DNA of 64,000 nucleotides from Actinocatenispora sp036503555 (GTDB lineage Bacteria; Actinomycetota; Actinomycetes; Mycobacteriales; Micromonosporaceae), in the NCBI GenBank assembly GCA_036503555.1, contig DASXWQ010000025.1, positions 1 through 64,000 on the forward strand, read 5' to 3'. This document shows positions 1 to 9,180 of this stretch, piece by piece; within the stretch, counting starts at the first letter, position 1; every line of letters begins with the position of its first letter. Position numbers and translations under genes: made by a program. Below the pieces are notes generated by a model, which did no database searches, was not told where the DNA came from, and saw only the letters and a program-made list of their open reading frames with translations.

Positions 1-141
1 GACGACCAGGGCAACGTGACGTACGCGGCGGCGGACACCGACGGCGACGGCTCGCTGGACACCGCGGTCGCGGAGGGTTCCGACGGGCAGTACCACGAGG
101 TCAACTACTCCGACGACAGCAACCCGTACCTCAACGCCTGA
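1..141 (+). CDS. C-terminal end of a small acidic repeat-type protein (partial)
   Basis: The window opens inside a reading frame in frame 1 that ends at a TGA at 139-141; 46 residues are visible. The segment is acidic and contains a DTDGDGSLDT stretch, the Asp-rich loop typical of calcium-binding or FG-GAP/thrombospondin-3-like repeats, followed by Tyr- and Asn-rich residues up to NPYLNA. The start lies outside the window, so the family cannot be fixed. A strong hairpin lies just after the stop, consistent with this being the true gene end. Confidence 0.6.
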   Translation, partial: DDQGNVTYAAADTDGDGSLDTAVAEGSDGQYHEVNYSDDSNPYLNA

Positions 142-156
142 TCCGGGCGCACGGAC

Positions 157-182
157 GCGGGCCGGCCACGGGGCCGGCCCGC
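157..182 (+). terminator. Rho-independent-type hairpin after the first gene
   Basis: A perfect 10-bp stem (GCGGGCCGGC at 157-166 with its complement at 173-182) and a 6-nt loop lie 15 bases after the stop codon. The downstream tract is only weakly T-rich, as is common for actinomycete terminators. Confidence 0.7.
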
Positions 183-285
183 TTCGTCGTGTCCGGGCCC
201 GAAGAACCTGACGCCGAACGTCCGGAACGGGCCCTACGATGCGCGGTATGAGGACCGCCGACGTACGTGCCGCCGCGGAGGCGGC

Positions 286-912
286 ATGAAGAGCGACAGC
301 GCCGTTGTGCCGCACGAGGACGTGACGGTCGTGCCGGCGAACGAGGCGTCGTGGGCCGACCTCGTCGCGGTCTTCGGCACCGCCGATTATCCGGGCCGGT
401 GCCGGTGCCAGCGGTTCAAGGTACGCGGCTGGGTGTGGCGGGACACCACGCAGGAGGAACGCAGCGCGATGCTGCGGGAGCAGACCGCGTGCGGTGAGCC
501 GGGTTCGGCGGTGACGAGCGGCCTCGTGGCGTACGTCGACGGCGAGCCGGTGGGGTGGGTCGCGGTCGAGCCGCGCCTGGCGTACCCGAAGCTCGTCGGG
601 CTGCGGGTGCCGTGGAAGGGCCGGCAGGAGGACAAGGACGACCCGGACGTCTGGGCCGTCACCTGCTTCGCGGTACGCAAGGGCTGGCGCGGCCGCGGCC
701 TCACGTACCCGCTGGCCGCGGCCACCGTCCCGTACGCCAGGGAGCACGGCGCGCGCGCCGTCGAGGGGTACCCGATGATCACGTCGCCGGGGCAGGAGAT
801 CACCTGGGGCGAGGTGCACGTGGGCGCGCGTCAGGTGTTCGAGGCCGCCGGGTACGCGGAGGTGAGCCACCCGACGCCGCGGCGCGTGGTGATGCGCGTC
901 GACTTCGCCTGA
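286..912 (+). CDS. GNAT-family N-acetyltransferase
   Basis: The 208-residue product resembles GCN5-related acetyltransferases, which move an acetyl group from acetyl-CoA to a small molecule or protein amine. The central part (roughly residues 85-150) has the expected strands, with VAYVDGEPVGWVAVEP and then AVTCFAVRKGWRGRGL, where the Arg/Gly-rich R-G-W-R-G-R-G-L segment is the acetyl-CoA pyrophosphate loop. The N-terminal 40 residues carry a CRCQRFK cysteine pair seen in a subgroup of actinomycete GNAT proteins. ATG at 286 follows a GGAGG-like site; an overlapping frame beginning at 267 is rejected for its Arg-rich composition. The gene stands alone, tail to tail with proS. The substrate is unknown. 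Confidence 0.8.
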   Translation: MKSDSAVVPHEDVTVVPANEASWADLVAVFGTADYPGRCRCQRFKVRGWVWRDTTQEERSAMLREQTACGEPGSAVTSGLVAYVDGEPVGWVAVEPRLAYPKLVGLRVPWKGRQEDKDDPDVWAVTCFAVRKGWRGRGLTYPLAAATVPYAREHGARAVEGYPMITSPGQEITWGEVHVGARQVFEAAGYAEVSHPTPRRVVMRVDFA

Positions 913-922
913 CGGGGCCGGG

Positions 923-2680
923 TCAGCGCAGGTCGGCCGGGAGCTCGACCGGGGTGAGCCGGTCGGTGATCTCCCGGTGCAGTACGGCGATCCGGGCCGC
1001 CACCGCGGCCGGTACGTCGTCGGCGGCGACCAGCTCCGTGTCGCCGGTGGCGCGGTCGCGCAGCTCGACGCCGCCGTTGGCCAGTGAACGCCGGCCGATC
1101 GTGAGTCGCAGCGGCAGGCCGATCACGTCCGCGTCGGCGAACTTGACGCCGGCCCGTTCGTCCCGGTCGTCGTACAGCACCTCGACGCCGTCGGCGGTGA
1201 GCCGCGGGTAGAGCGCCTCGGCGAGTTCGGTGCCGGCGGCGTCGACCGGGCACAGGTGCACCTGGTACGGGGCGATCGTGATCGGCAGGCGCAGCCCGTC
1301 GTCGTCGTGGTGTTCCTCGGCGACGCAGCCGAACAGCCGGCCGACGCCGATCCCGTAGCAGCCCATGACGAGCGGCTTGTGCCGGCCGTCCGCGTCGAGA
1401 TAGGTGGCGCCGAGCGCCTCCGCGTACTTCGTGCCGAGCTTGAAGATGTTGCCGGCCTCCACACCCCGCGTCGTACGCAGCGGCCCGCCGCACTCGACGC
1501 ACGCGTCGCCGGCCCGCGCCGCCGTCACGTCGCCGACGTGGTCCGGCGTGTAGTCGCGGCCGGCAGTGACGTTGCGCAGGTGGTACCCCTGGCGGTTGGC
1601 GCCGGCCACCAGGCCGGGCGAGGCGGCGACGAGGTCGTCGACCACGACCGTCGCGCCGGTGACACCGACCGGCGAGCCGTACCCGGCGACGGCGCCGATG
1701 CGGGTGATCTCGTCCGCGGTCATCGGGCGCAGCTCGGCGGCCCCGACGATGGTGGCGAGCTTGACCTCGTTCAGCTCCATGTCGCCGCGGACCAGCGCGA
1801 CGACGTACTCGGTGCCTTGTTCCCGGTCGGCCGCGAGGAACAGCGCCTTCGCGGTCTCGGCGGCGGTGATCCCGAGCGCCGCGGTCAGTGCCGCGATCGT
1901 CGACGCGTCCGGCGTCGCGACCTCCTCGACGGCGAGCGGTTCGCCGGCCGCCGGCGCCGGCTTGCGGAACGCCGCCGCCTCCCGGTTCGCGGCGAACCCG
2001 CACGCGTCGCACAGCAGCAGCGTGTCCTCGCCGATCGGCGTCAGGTACATGAACTCGTGGGCGAGGCTGCCGCCCATCATCCCGACGTCCGACGCGACCG
2101 CCGTCACCGGCAGCCCGCAGCGCCCGAACACCCGGAAGTACGCCCGGTAGAGCACCCGGTACTGCGCGGCCAGTCCCGCCTCGTCGGCGTCGAACGTGTA
2201 CGCGTCCTTCATCAGGAACTCGCGTACCCGGATGAGCCCGGCGCGCGGCCGGGCGTCGTCGCGGAACTTCGTCTGGATCTGGAACACCAGCCGCGGCAGA
2301 TCCCGGTACGACGCGATCTCCGTGCGGGCCAGCTCGGTGACGGTCTCCTCGTGCGTCATCGCCAGCACCAGGTCCCGGCCGTGCCGGTCGGCGAAGCGGG
2401 CCAGCTCCGGGCCGATCCCCGCGTACCGGCCGGAACGCCGCCAGAGGTCGGCCGGCTGCACCACCGGCAGCGACACCTCCTGGCCGGACACCGCCGTCAT
2501 CTCCGCCCGGAGTACGCCCGCGATCTTGTGCACGGTCCGCACGCCGAGCGGCAGGTACGAGAAGATGCCCTGCGCGACCTGCCGCACCATCCCGGCGCGT
2601 TGCAGCATCTGGTGTCCGGCCGACTCGCTGCGGCCCGGCGCGGTGCGCAGCGTCGCGCCGAACGCCCTCGACATCCTCAT
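923..2680 (-). CDS. proS: Proline--tRNA ligase, bacterial type with editing insertion
   Basis: Class II aminoacyl-tRNA synthetase that charges tRNA-Pro in the cytoplasm. The 585 residues match the usual bacterial length. Class II catalytic segments are at about residues 20-230. A YbaK-type editing insertion, which clears mischarged Ala-tRNA-Pro, covers roughly 240-390 and includes VRGDMELNEVKL. Motif 3 is visible as GCYGIGVGRL, and the C-terminal anticodon-binding domain follows from about 470 (PYQVHLCPVD, DDRDERAGVKFADAD). The start codon shown gives MRMSRAFGATLR; the next in-frame ATG (MSRAF) is an equally possible start. It is transcribed alone, convergent with the acetyltransferase gene and divergent from the MFS gene. 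Confidence 0.95.
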   Translation of the reverse strand: MRMSRAFGATLRTAPGRSESAGHQMLQRAGMVRQVAQGIFSYLPLGVRTVHKIAGVLRAEMTAVSGQEVSLPVVQPADLWRRSGRYAGIGPELARFADRHGRDLVLAMTHEETVTELARTEIASYRDLPRLVFQIQTKFRDDARPRAGLIRVREFLMKDAYTFDADEAGLAAQYRVLYRAYFRVFGRCGLPVTAVASDVGMMGGSLAHEFMYLTPIGEDTLLLCDACGFAANREAAAFRKPAPAAGEPLAVEEVATPDASTIAALTAALGITAAETAKALFLAADREQGTEYVVALVRGDMELNEVKLATIVGAAELRPMTADEITRIGAVAGYGSPVGVTGATVVVDDLVAASPGLVAGANRQGYHLRNVTAGRDYTPDHVGDVTAARAGDACVECGGPLRTTRGVEAGNIFKLGTKYAEALGATYLDADGRHKPLVMGCYGIGVGRLFGCVAEEHHDDDGLRLPITIAPYQVHLCPVDAAGTELAEALYPRLTADGVEVLYDDRDERAGVKFADADVIGLPLRLTIGRRSLANGGVELRDRATGDTELVAADDVPAAVAARIAVLHREITDRLTPVELPADLR

Positions 2681-2777
2681 GGCGTACCCCCGGAAGCGGA
2701 CGGTGAGCCGTCAGGATAGGTACGCCGCGGGGCCGGCGACACCGAGATAGCCCTGGCCACGGCCGGGCCCGGTCGGC

Positions 2778-2957
2778 TAGCGTGCGGCACGTTGGTGCAG
2801 GCACACACACCTGCCCGGCGACGGAGTCGGTGTGCCGCGAGTGTCCCCGCGGCACGCCAGCGAGTGGACGGCTCCAGGCGGACACCGCGGGTCGGTACAC
2901 ATCTCTGGGCGCCGGCGACCCGCGGTCCGTCCCGTCGGGCGGCGAAAGGGACACCCC
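2778..2957 (+). promoter_or_regulatory. Candidate promoter and structured 5' leader of the MFS gene
   Basis: A TAGCGT -10-like hexamer at 2778-2783 would start a leader of about 165 nt. The leader contains successive perfect stems: GTGCCGCG at 2832-2839 with 2848-2855; ACCGCGGGTCG at 2884-2894 with 2916-2926 (11 bp, 21-nt loop); and GTCCC at 2929-2933 with GGGAC at 2948-2952. The last pair would cover the AAAGGG ribosome-binding site of the MFS start at 2958. This is inferred from sequence only; no known riboswitch consensus was recognised. Confidence 0.4.
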
Positions 2958-4229
2958 ATGCACTCGGCGACCTATCGCTCCCTGCTGCGCACTCCGGGCG
3001 CGGCGGCCTTCTTCCTCAGCGCGTGCGCCGGCCGCGTCGGCATCGCGATGACCAGCCTCGGCCTCGTCTGGCTGGTGTACGACAAGACCTCCTCGTACGC
3101 GGTGGCCGGCGTGGTCACCGGCGCGTTCGCCGTGGCGGAGGCGGTCTGCGGGCCGCACCTGGCGCGCCTGCTCGACCGGTACGGCCAGACCCGGGCGCTG
3201 CCGCCGATGCTCGCCGCGCACGCCGCCTCGGTGGCCGCGCTCGTCACGCTCGTCGAGAGTGGCGCACCGGTCTGGGCCACCGCCCTCGGCGGCGTACTCG
3301 CCGGGGCGACGATCCCGCAGCTCGGCGCGCTGTCCGCGGCCCGCTGGTCGGCGCTGCTGCCGGACGAGGCGTCACTGCCGGTGGCGTTCTCGTTGGAGTC
3401 GCTCGGTAACAGCGCGGGATACCTGCTCGGTCCGGCTCTGGTCAGCGCGGTCGGCGCCGGCGGGCATCCGGTGTACGGGACGGTTCTGGCCGCCGCGCTC
3501 ATCGTCGGCGGTGGGTTGGCGCTCGCCGCCCAGCGGAACACCGCGCCGCCGCCGGTCACCGACGCCGTCGAACGCCACCGGGCCGGCCGTTCGCTGCTGT
3601 CCCCGGGCTTCGGCGTACTCGTCGGCGTCAACGTCGCGATCGGCGTCTTCTTCGGAGCCATGCGGATCTCCGTCACCGCGTTCGCGGTGGAACGGCACGC
3701 CGCCGCCGCGGCCGGACCGCTGTTCGTCCTGTCGAGCTGCGCCGGCCTCGCCGCCGGCTGGCTGTACGGCCTGCGCCGCTGGCCCGCCGCGCCCCGCACG
3801 CAACTCGCCGTCGTCGCCACCGGCTTCGCGGTGTGCGCGGTGTCGCTGCTCGCCGCCAGCACCCTCATCGGCATGGCGTTCGCGCTGGTCGTGACCGAGA
3901 TGGCGGTACCACCGACGCTGGTGCTGTGCTCCGTGCTGGCGCGCGGCGCGGTCCGGCGCGCCGTGCTCACCCAGGCGTTCGTCTGGCTCAACTCCGCCAG
4001 CGCCGCCGGCACCGCCGCCGCGACGGTACTCGCCGGCCGGATGACCGACCGGTTCGGCGCGCACGGCGGCTTCGCCGTCGCCGTCGTCTCGATCGCCGTG
4101 CTCGCGGTGTTCGCCGCCGCGGGCCTCCGCGCCTTCCGCGCCCGTACGGCCGGCGAGGTCGCCGGCACGGGCGCCGCGCTGGCGGGCGACGCCGGCGTGC
4201 CCACCGGCCAAGATCGGACGAAGAGCTGA
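2958..4229 (+). CDS. MFS transporter
   Basis: Major facilitator superfamily protein, 423 residues, with about 12 hydrophobic segments and the loop 2-3 signature as ARLLDRYGQTRALP. It opens MHSATYRSLLRTPGAAAFFLSACAGR, a form common in actinomycete MFS proteins of the multidrug/YfiS-like type, and it resembles the MFS protein encoded at 58021. I chose ATG 2958 because GAAAGGGA lies 5-10 bases upstream; the frame is open further upstream, but that part is hydrophilic and lies in the structured leader. A probable efflux pump in the cytoplasmic membrane; the substrate is not deducible. The structured leader suggests translational control. Confidence 0.85.
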   Translation: MHSATYRSLLRTPGAAAFFLSACAGRVGIAMTSLGLVWLVYDKTSSYAVAGVVTGAFAVAEAVCGPHLARLLDRYGQTRALPPMLAAHAASVAALVTLVESGAPVWATALGGVLAGATIPQLGALSAARWSALLPDEASLPVAFSLESLGNSAGYLLGPALVSAVGAGGHPVYGTVLAAALIVGGGLALAAQRNTAPPPVTDAVERHRAGRSLLSPGFGVLVGVNVAIGVFFGAMRISVTAFAVERHAAAAAGPLFVLSSCAGLAAGWLYGLRRWPAAPRTQLAVVATGFAVCAVSLLAASTLIGMAFALVVTEMAVPPTLVLCSVLARGAVRRAVLTQAFVWLNSASAAGTAAATVLAGRMTDRFGAHGGFAVAVVSIAVLAVFAAAGLRAFRARTAGEVAGTGAALAGDAGVPTGQDRTKS

Positions 4230-4293
4230 TGCCGACGGGCGGCGGCCGGCTGCTACGTTCTCGGGGCTTCTTCACCCCTGGGAGTCGATCACC

Positions 4294-7200
4294 GTGGATC
4301 CCCGTGCCCGCAAGGCTTTCCGGGCCGTACTCGCCGGCAGCCTCGCCCTCGTCCTCGCCGGTGTCGCCGCCCCACCCGCGTACGCCGACACCGGCGTCAC
4401 CGAGGTCGCCACGTACCAGCCGGAGGTGGCGCCGGAGTCCGCGCAGGACCTGGTGCTGATGGCCGGGACGACCGGCTTCGCGCACCGGCGGCAGGGCCAC
4501 GACGATCCACAGTGGACGGACTACGCGACCGGCGCGTCGCACGACCTGCCGTGGCTCGCCGGTGTCGCCGACGCCGCCGTACACCCCGCCGGCGGCGACA
4601 CGATCGCCGTGCAGACCACCGGTTCGCTCACCGTACGGACGCCGGACGGCGACACCGTCAGCACGTACGACATCCCCGCGGGCTACGAGGTTCCCGGCGT
4701 CGGCGCGGACGGCACGCGCGCCCTGCTCGCCAAGTCGCCGTACGGCGCCACCCCGACGGACGTACGGCTGATCGACCTGACCGACGGCGGCCGGACCGTG
4801 CCGGTGACCGGCCTGCCCGACGGCGCCGGCCTGCTCCACCTCAACCTGGTCGTGGACGGCGGCAGCCGCGCGTCGATCGCCTTCCAGGTACCCGGCCAGC
4901 CGGTCGGCTACGCGCTCGCGGACATGACGACCGGCGCCGCCACGGTCGTCCCCGGCCTGCACGGCCAGGGCGTGCTGATCTTCCTGAGCGCCGACCGGTA
5001 CGCCTGGCTGTGGGAGTCGGGCGGCAAGGACCAGCTCGCCATGGTGTCCGTGCGGGACATCCTGGACGGTACGGCCGATCCGGCGACCGCCCCGGTCCTG
5101 CCGGCACCCAACGCCTTCAACTGGGACAGCGCGTTCGCCGGCGACCACGTGCTCGCCGCGCGGCCGGTCCCGCAACGGAACGAGCAGCGCCTCGACGACT
5201 TCCCGTACGACGGGAGCGGCGCCACCACCCTCCTCCCGTACATCACCGGGGTGCCGGTGCAGGCGGCGGACGGTGGCGTGGTCGTCGTCGGCGGCGCGGA
5301 CAAGGCGCACACCGCCGTCCACCGGTACCGGGCGGACACCAGAGGCGCGCTCGTCGAGTCGACCGTGCTGGACCTGCCGGCGGTGGCGCCGGCCAACGCG
5401 GGCATCTCACTGGCCCACGGGTACCTGCGGCACGTGGAGAGCTTCCCGCAGCTCGGCGGTGGCCGGCAGTTCCGGGTGTTCGACCACGCGGTCACGGCCG
5501 GTGAGCCGGCACTTCGCGCGAGCGGCGGTGAGCTGATGCCGGCGAACACGGTCCGCTGCCAGGACGGCGTGGACTGCGTCCGGATCCTGGACAGCAACGG
5601 CTCCTACGGATCGTTGCAGCTGGTCGACGACGCGGGCAGGACCCGGGCACAGGGGTTCCCGAGCCCCGTGGGGTACACGCTGCCCACCGGTGGCGGCCGG
5701 CTCGTCGACGCGTCCCCACACCACGCGCTCGTCAGCGGCGGCGGCCGGCTCCACCTCGTCCAGTTCGGGAACCCGGACCGGAACGTCGACGTGCCGGACA
5801 CCGGATCGGCGCTGTGGTACGAGACGTGGTGGCAGGCGCCGACGACCGCGGCGGCCGGCACCGTCACCGCCACCGACGCCAGCGTTCAGCCGATGCAGGT
5901 GGCGCGGACGATCCAGGTCGGCACCTGCCGGCCGACCGAGCTTCAGGTTTCGCAGCACTGGCTGTACTGGTCGTGCGGCGTGTCCGGCCCCGCCGGCGTG
6001 TACGACCTGTCGACCGGGCGGAAGACGCCGGTGCCGGCCGGGCGCGCGCTGCTCGGCGACGGCTTCCTGGTGCGGCACACCGGCGGGCAGCTCGTACGCA
6101 CCGATCTGCACGCCGGCGCCGACCCCACCGAACGCCTGCTCGCCGACCTGCCCGCCGGCCCGGTCACCGACGACCGCGGCATCACGTGGACGGTCGACCG
6201 GTACGGCAGCGACGTCGCGTACGTCGACGCGGACGACGTGACGCACGTACTCGCCACCGGTGTCGCGCCGTCCGACCCGACCGCGCACCTGGAGGACTGG
6301 AACACCTCGTTCACGCCCCGTACCGGTGCCCGGTGGTACGCGAAGGTCGACCTGCACCGGCCGGTCGACGGCTGGCGCCTCACGATCACCCGGTCCGCCA
6401 CCGGCACCACCGTGCACACGACGACCGGCGGCGCGGTGCGCGAAACGCTGGACCTGAGCTGGGACGGGCGGCTCCCGGACGGATCGCTCGCGCCGAGCGA
6501 CGAGTACCGCTGGCAAGTCAGCGCCACGGCGGACGGCCGGACCGTCGCCGTGCCCGGCGCGGCCGGCGCGGTCCACGTGTTGTGCGGGGCACGGCCGTTC
6601 CGCAGCTACGACTGCTACGGCGATCCGTCGATCCTGACCGTACGGACGGACGGCAGTCACTACGGCGAGGCGGCATGGTGGAGGGCCGCCGCCTCCGGGA
6701 CGCCGGTCGACGTCAACCACGAGACGTGGAAGCTGGGCAGCGGGAGTACTCAGGTGTCGGCGCTGGTGGCGTTCGGGGACATCAACGACGACGGGTACGG
6801 GGACCTGCTGGCGCGCACCGGCGACGGGGTGATGTACGCGTACCTCGGTACCGGGGACGGCGGTTTCGGGTCGGCGAAGAAGGTGCGGCTGGGCGGCGGG
6901 TACAACGCGTACTCCAGCCTGCTGTCGGTGGGGGACGTGGACGGCGACGGGTACGACGACCTGGTGGAGCGGGACACGTCGGGCACCGTGTGGTTCAAGG
7001 GCGGCACCGGGAACACGGCGCTGAAGGCGCGGGTGCAGATCGCGACGGGCTGGAACGCGTACACGAGGCTCGCGGCGATCGGCGACGTCAACAACGACGG
7101 GCGCGGTGACCTGCTCGCGGTGGACCGCGACAACGTGGTGTGGCGGTACTACGGCGCCGCGGGCGGCACGTACCCGCACCGGACGAAGATCGCCACCGGG

Positions 7201-7377
7201 TGGAACTCGTACAACCGGATCATCGGGGTGGGCGACCTGAGCGGGGACGGCCGCAACGACCTGATCGTCCGGGACTCGGCGGGCGTGATCTGGCGGTACG
7301 ACGGGACGGCCGACGCCACGTTCCCGCACCGGGTGAAGATCGCCACCGGCTGGAACCGGTACGCCGGCGTCTACTGA
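4294..7377 (+). CDS. Secreted FG-GAP/VCBS repeat protein with FlgD-like domain
   Basis: A 1027-residue exported protein. GTG 4294 gives a Sec signal peptide: basic start, hydrophobic core ALAGSLALVLAGVAAPPAYA, cleavage after AYA near residue 30. Residues about 40-700 form repeated beta-rich blades, probably a beta-propeller. A FlgD-like Ig segment (LDLSWDGRLPDGS) lies near 715-770. Four FG-GAP/VCBS repeats with calcium-loop cores (FGDINDDGYGD, VGDVDGDGYDD, IGDVNNDGRGD, VGDLSGDGRND) cover about 825-1027, each followed by a V-W-[FR]-[KY] strand. Such proteins are extracellular and often bind carbohydrate or surface partners; no catalytic motif is seen. It lies 64 bases after the MFS gene. Confidence 0.85.
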   Translation: MDPRARKAFRAVLAGSLALVLAGVAAPPAYADTGVTEVATYQPEVAPESAQDLVLMAGTTGFAHRRQGHDDPQWTDYATGASHDLPWLAGVADAAVHPAGGDTIAVQTTGSLTVRTPDGDTVSTYDIPAGYEVPGVGADGTRALLAKSPYGATPTDVRLIDLTDGGRTVPVTGLPDGAGLLHLNLVVDGGSRASIAFQVPGQPVGYALADMTTGAATVVPGLHGQGVLIFLSADRYAWLWESGGKDQLAMVSVRDILDGTADPATAPVLPAPNAFNWDSAFAGDHVLAARPVPQRNEQRLDDFPYDGSGATTLLPYITGVPVQAADGGVVVVGGADKAHTAVHRYRADTRGALVESTVLDLPAVAPANAGISLAHGYLRHVESFPQLGGGRQFRVFDHAVTAGEPALRASGGELMPANTVRCQDGVDCVRILDSNGSYGSLQLVDDAGRTRAQGFPSPVGYTLPTGGGRLVDASPHHALVSGGGRLHLVQFGNPDRNVDVPDTGSALWYETWWQAPTTAAAGTVTATDASVQPMQVARTIQVGTCRPTELQVSQHWLYWSCGVSGPAGVYDLSTGRKTPVPAGRALLGDGFLVRHTGGQLVRTDLHAGADPTERLLADLPAGPVTDDRGITWTVDRYGSDVAYVDADDVTHVLATGVAPSDPTAHLEDWNTSFTPRTGARWYAKVDLHRPVDGWRLTITRSATGTTVHTTTGGAVRETLDLSWDGRLPDGSLAPSDEYRWQVSATADGRTVAVPGAAGAVHVLCGARPFRSYDCYGDPSILTVRTDGSHYGEAAWWRAAASGTPVDVNHETWKLGSGSTQVSALVAFGDINDDGYGDLLARTGDGVMYAYLGTGDGGFGSAKKVRLGGGYNAYSSLLSVGDVDGDGYDDLVERDTSGTVWFKGGTGNTALKARVQIATGWNAYTRLAAIGDVNNDGRGDLLAVDRDNVVWRYYGAAGGTYPHRTKIATGWNSYNRIIGVGDLSGDGRNDLIVRDSAGVIWRYDGTADATFPHRVKIATGWNRYAGVY
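4506..4516. repeat. First of eight copies of the palindrome TCCACWGTGGA
   Basis: The 11-mer TCCACAGTGGA or TCCACTGTGGA occurs at 4506, 22549, 26114, 27169, 35833, 46306, 48383 and 63635 (first base of each); a near copy ending in C lies at 18908. Seven of the eight exact copies are inside genes, in two different frames relative to the codons, and one forms part of a terminator stem. An independent-base model at 72% GC predicts about 0.015 copies in 64 kb, so this is a DNA-level iterated palindrome. Confidence 0.8.
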
Positions 7378-7394
7378 CGTGGCAGAGTCGGGGC

Positions 7395-7997
7395 ATGGGT
7401 TCGTACGCGCTGGAGGTGGCGTCGTGGCGGCGCGCGGTGCACGCGCTGTACGCGGAGGTGCGTGCCGCCGGCTCGGCCGAGGCCGGTCACGAGCGGTGGG
7501 TGGCGGGCCGCAGCGAGCTGTTCAACTCGCATCCGGCGTCGCCGCGACGCGCCGGGCAGCGCCTCCGGCACGCGCCGTACGATCCGGCGTTCCGGTTCAC
7601 GGTGCCGATCCTGCCCGCGGCGGACGAGCGGTTGGAGGCGGCGACGGCCACGGACGGCGTGGTGCCGTTCGAACGGATCGGCCGGGTGGAGCTGCCCGGC
7701 CTCGGCGGCCTCGACGCCTGGTGGCTCGACTCGTACGGCGGCGGTGTGTTCCTGCCGCTCCGTGACGGTACGGCCGGCTCGCTCACCTACGGCGCGGGCC
7801 GCTACGTGCTCGACACCGTGAAGGGCGCCGACCTGGGTCGGGTCGGGGACGACTGGATCGTCGACCTCAACTTCGCGTACCACCCGTCGTGCGTGTACGA
7901 CGCGCGCTGGTCCTGCCCGCTGGCCCCGGCCGGGAACCGGTTCGGCGCCGCGGTGCCGGTCGGGGAGTTGCTGCCGGAGGGGTACGGCGACGAGTGA
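7395..7997 (+). CDS. DUF1684 family protein
   Basis: The 200-residue product shows the hallmarks I recall for DUF1684: an N-terminal helical WRRAVHALYAEVR region, then W-x-x-G-R-x-E-L-F-x-x-H-P, a central GGVFLPLRDGTAGSLTYGAGRYVLDTVKGAD segment, and the very conserved DLNFAYHPSCVYDARWSCPLAPAGNR near the C-terminus with paired Cys residues. No enzymatic function is established for the family. ATG 7395 begins MGSYALEVASW; the frame is open upstream, but that part lies inside the preceding gene. It is co-directional with the FG-GAP gene (17-base gap) and may share its transcript. Confidence 0.8.
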   Translation: MGSYALEVASWRRAVHALYAEVRAAGSAEAGHERWVAGRSELFNSHPASPRRAGQRLRHAPYDPAFRFTVPILPAADERLEAATATDGVVPFERIGRVELPGLGGLDAWWLDSYGGGVFLPLRDGTAGSLTYGAGRYVLDTVKGADLGRVGDDWIVDLNFAYHPSCVYDARWSCPLAPAGNRFGAAVPVGELLPEGYGDE

Positions 7998-8070
7998 CCG
8001 GCGGGCGGTGAGCCCGGCAGCGGTTGATAGCGTCGGCAGCCTTCACCTTCAGCCGTCGACGAGGAGACCC

Positions 8071-8958
8071 ATGGCCACGACGATCCGCAGGGCAGTGATC
8101 CCGGCAGCCGGCCTCGGCTCCCGACTGCTTCCGCTGACCAAGGCGATCCCGAAGGAGATGCTGCCGGTCGGCGACAAGCCGGTCGTCGAGCACACCGTCC
8201 GCGAGCTGGTGGCGTCCGGGATCACCGACATCACGATCGTCGTGTCGGACGGGAAATCCCTGATCCAGGACCACTTCCGGCCCAACCCGACGCTCGTCGC
8301 CCGGCTGCGCGCCGACGGCAAGGAGGCGTACGCGGACGCGGTGCAGGAGGTTGGCGAGCTGTCCCGGCTCGGCCACATCACCTACCTCGACCAGCACGGC
8401 CCGTACGGCAACGGCACCCCGGTGCTGAACGCCGCGCGCAACACCGGCGACGAGCCGATGCTGGTGCTGTGGCCGGACGACGTGTTCGTCGCGACGGTAC
8501 CGCGGGCGCAGCAGCTCGTCGCCGCGTACGAGGCGACGAAGAGCCCGGTCCTCGCGCTGATGCCGATGGAGCCGGCCGACTCGACCCGCTACGGCGTGCC
8601 GCAGGTACGCGAGGACCTGGGCGACGGGTTGCTGCGCATCGGCGGCCTGGTCGAGAAGCCGACCCCGGCCGAGGCGCCGTCGGCGTACGCGGCGATCGGC
8701 GGGTACGTGATCACGCCGGGCATCGTCGAGGAGCTGGCCGTCCAGACCGACCGCTGGTACGAGCACCAGACCGGCGAGATCTACCTGACCGACGCGATCA
8801 ACGCGTTCGCCGCCGACAACGCGGTGTACGGCAAGGTCATCGAGGGCCAGTGGTACGACACGGGCAACCCGCTGGCGTACCTGACCGCGCAGTTCGCGGC
8901 GGCCCTCGCCGACCCGGAGTACGGCCCGCACCTGCGCCGTCTCGCCGCCGAGTCATAG
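8071..8958 (+). CDS. galU: UTP--glucose-1-phosphate uridylyltransferase
   Basis: GalU makes UDP-glucose from UTP and glucose 1-phosphate for cell-wall and capsular sugars. The 295-residue product begins with the nucleotidyltransferase loop PAAGLGSRLLPLTKAIPKEMLPVGDKPVVEH at residues 10-40, has the GTP/UTP-binding VLWPDDV (residues 131-137), an ExPxxY-type segment and the GalU-typical C-terminal GEIYLTDAI and VIEGQWYDTGNPLAYL. ATG 8071 follows GAGGAG with a 5-base gap; the open frame upstream lacks a ribosome site. The gene stands alone; its TAG overlaps the 3' end of a truncated regulator remnant on the other strand. Confidence 0.93.
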   Translation: MATTIRRAVIPAAGLGSRLLPLTKAIPKEMLPVGDKPVVEHTVRELVASGITDITIVVSDGKSLIQDHFRPNPTLVARLRADGKEAYADAVQEVGELSRLGHITYLDQHGPYGNGTPVLNAARNTGDEPMLVLWPDDVFVATVPRAQQLVAAYEATKSPVLALMPMEPADSTRYGVPQVREDLGDGLLRIGGLVEKPTPAEAPSAYAAIGGYVITPGIVEELAVQTDRWYEHQTGEIYLTDAINAFAADNAVYGKVIEGQWYDTGNPLAYLTAQFAAALADPEYGPHLRRLAAES

Positions 8959-9180
8959 CGGGTCGGTGAGGTACCGCTGGATCGTGTCGCCGACGGTGCG
9001 CGTGACGGTGTCGGCGTCCATCGAGGCGAGCGGTTCGAGCCGGAGCAGGTACCGGCAGTGGATCAGGCCGGTGGTCTGGCTGGTCACCAGCGCGAGCCGG
9101 CGGTCGATGTCGGGGTCGCCGCCGAACGCCTCGCGGAACGCGGTGCCGAGCGCGGCCCACGACGGCAGCCGGCGGTCAGA
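8953..9180 (-). pseudogene. Truncated TetR-family regulator (C-terminal remnant)
   Basis: Reading leftward from about 9180 to a TGA at 8953-8955 gives 75 residues ending HCRYLLRLEPLASMDADTVTRTVGDTIQRYLTDPL. This matches the usual C-terminal helices of actinomycete TetR regulators (R-Y-x-L-R-x-E-P-L-A-S, then Q-R-Y-L-T). No start codon and no helix-turn-helix precede it: upstream on the same strand lies the glycosyltransferase gene, whose stop codon (9176-9178) falls inside the fragment. I infer that a deletion or recombination fused the 3' end of a TetR gene to the end of the glycosyltransferase gene. It is too short for a standard ORF call. Confidence 0.65.
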
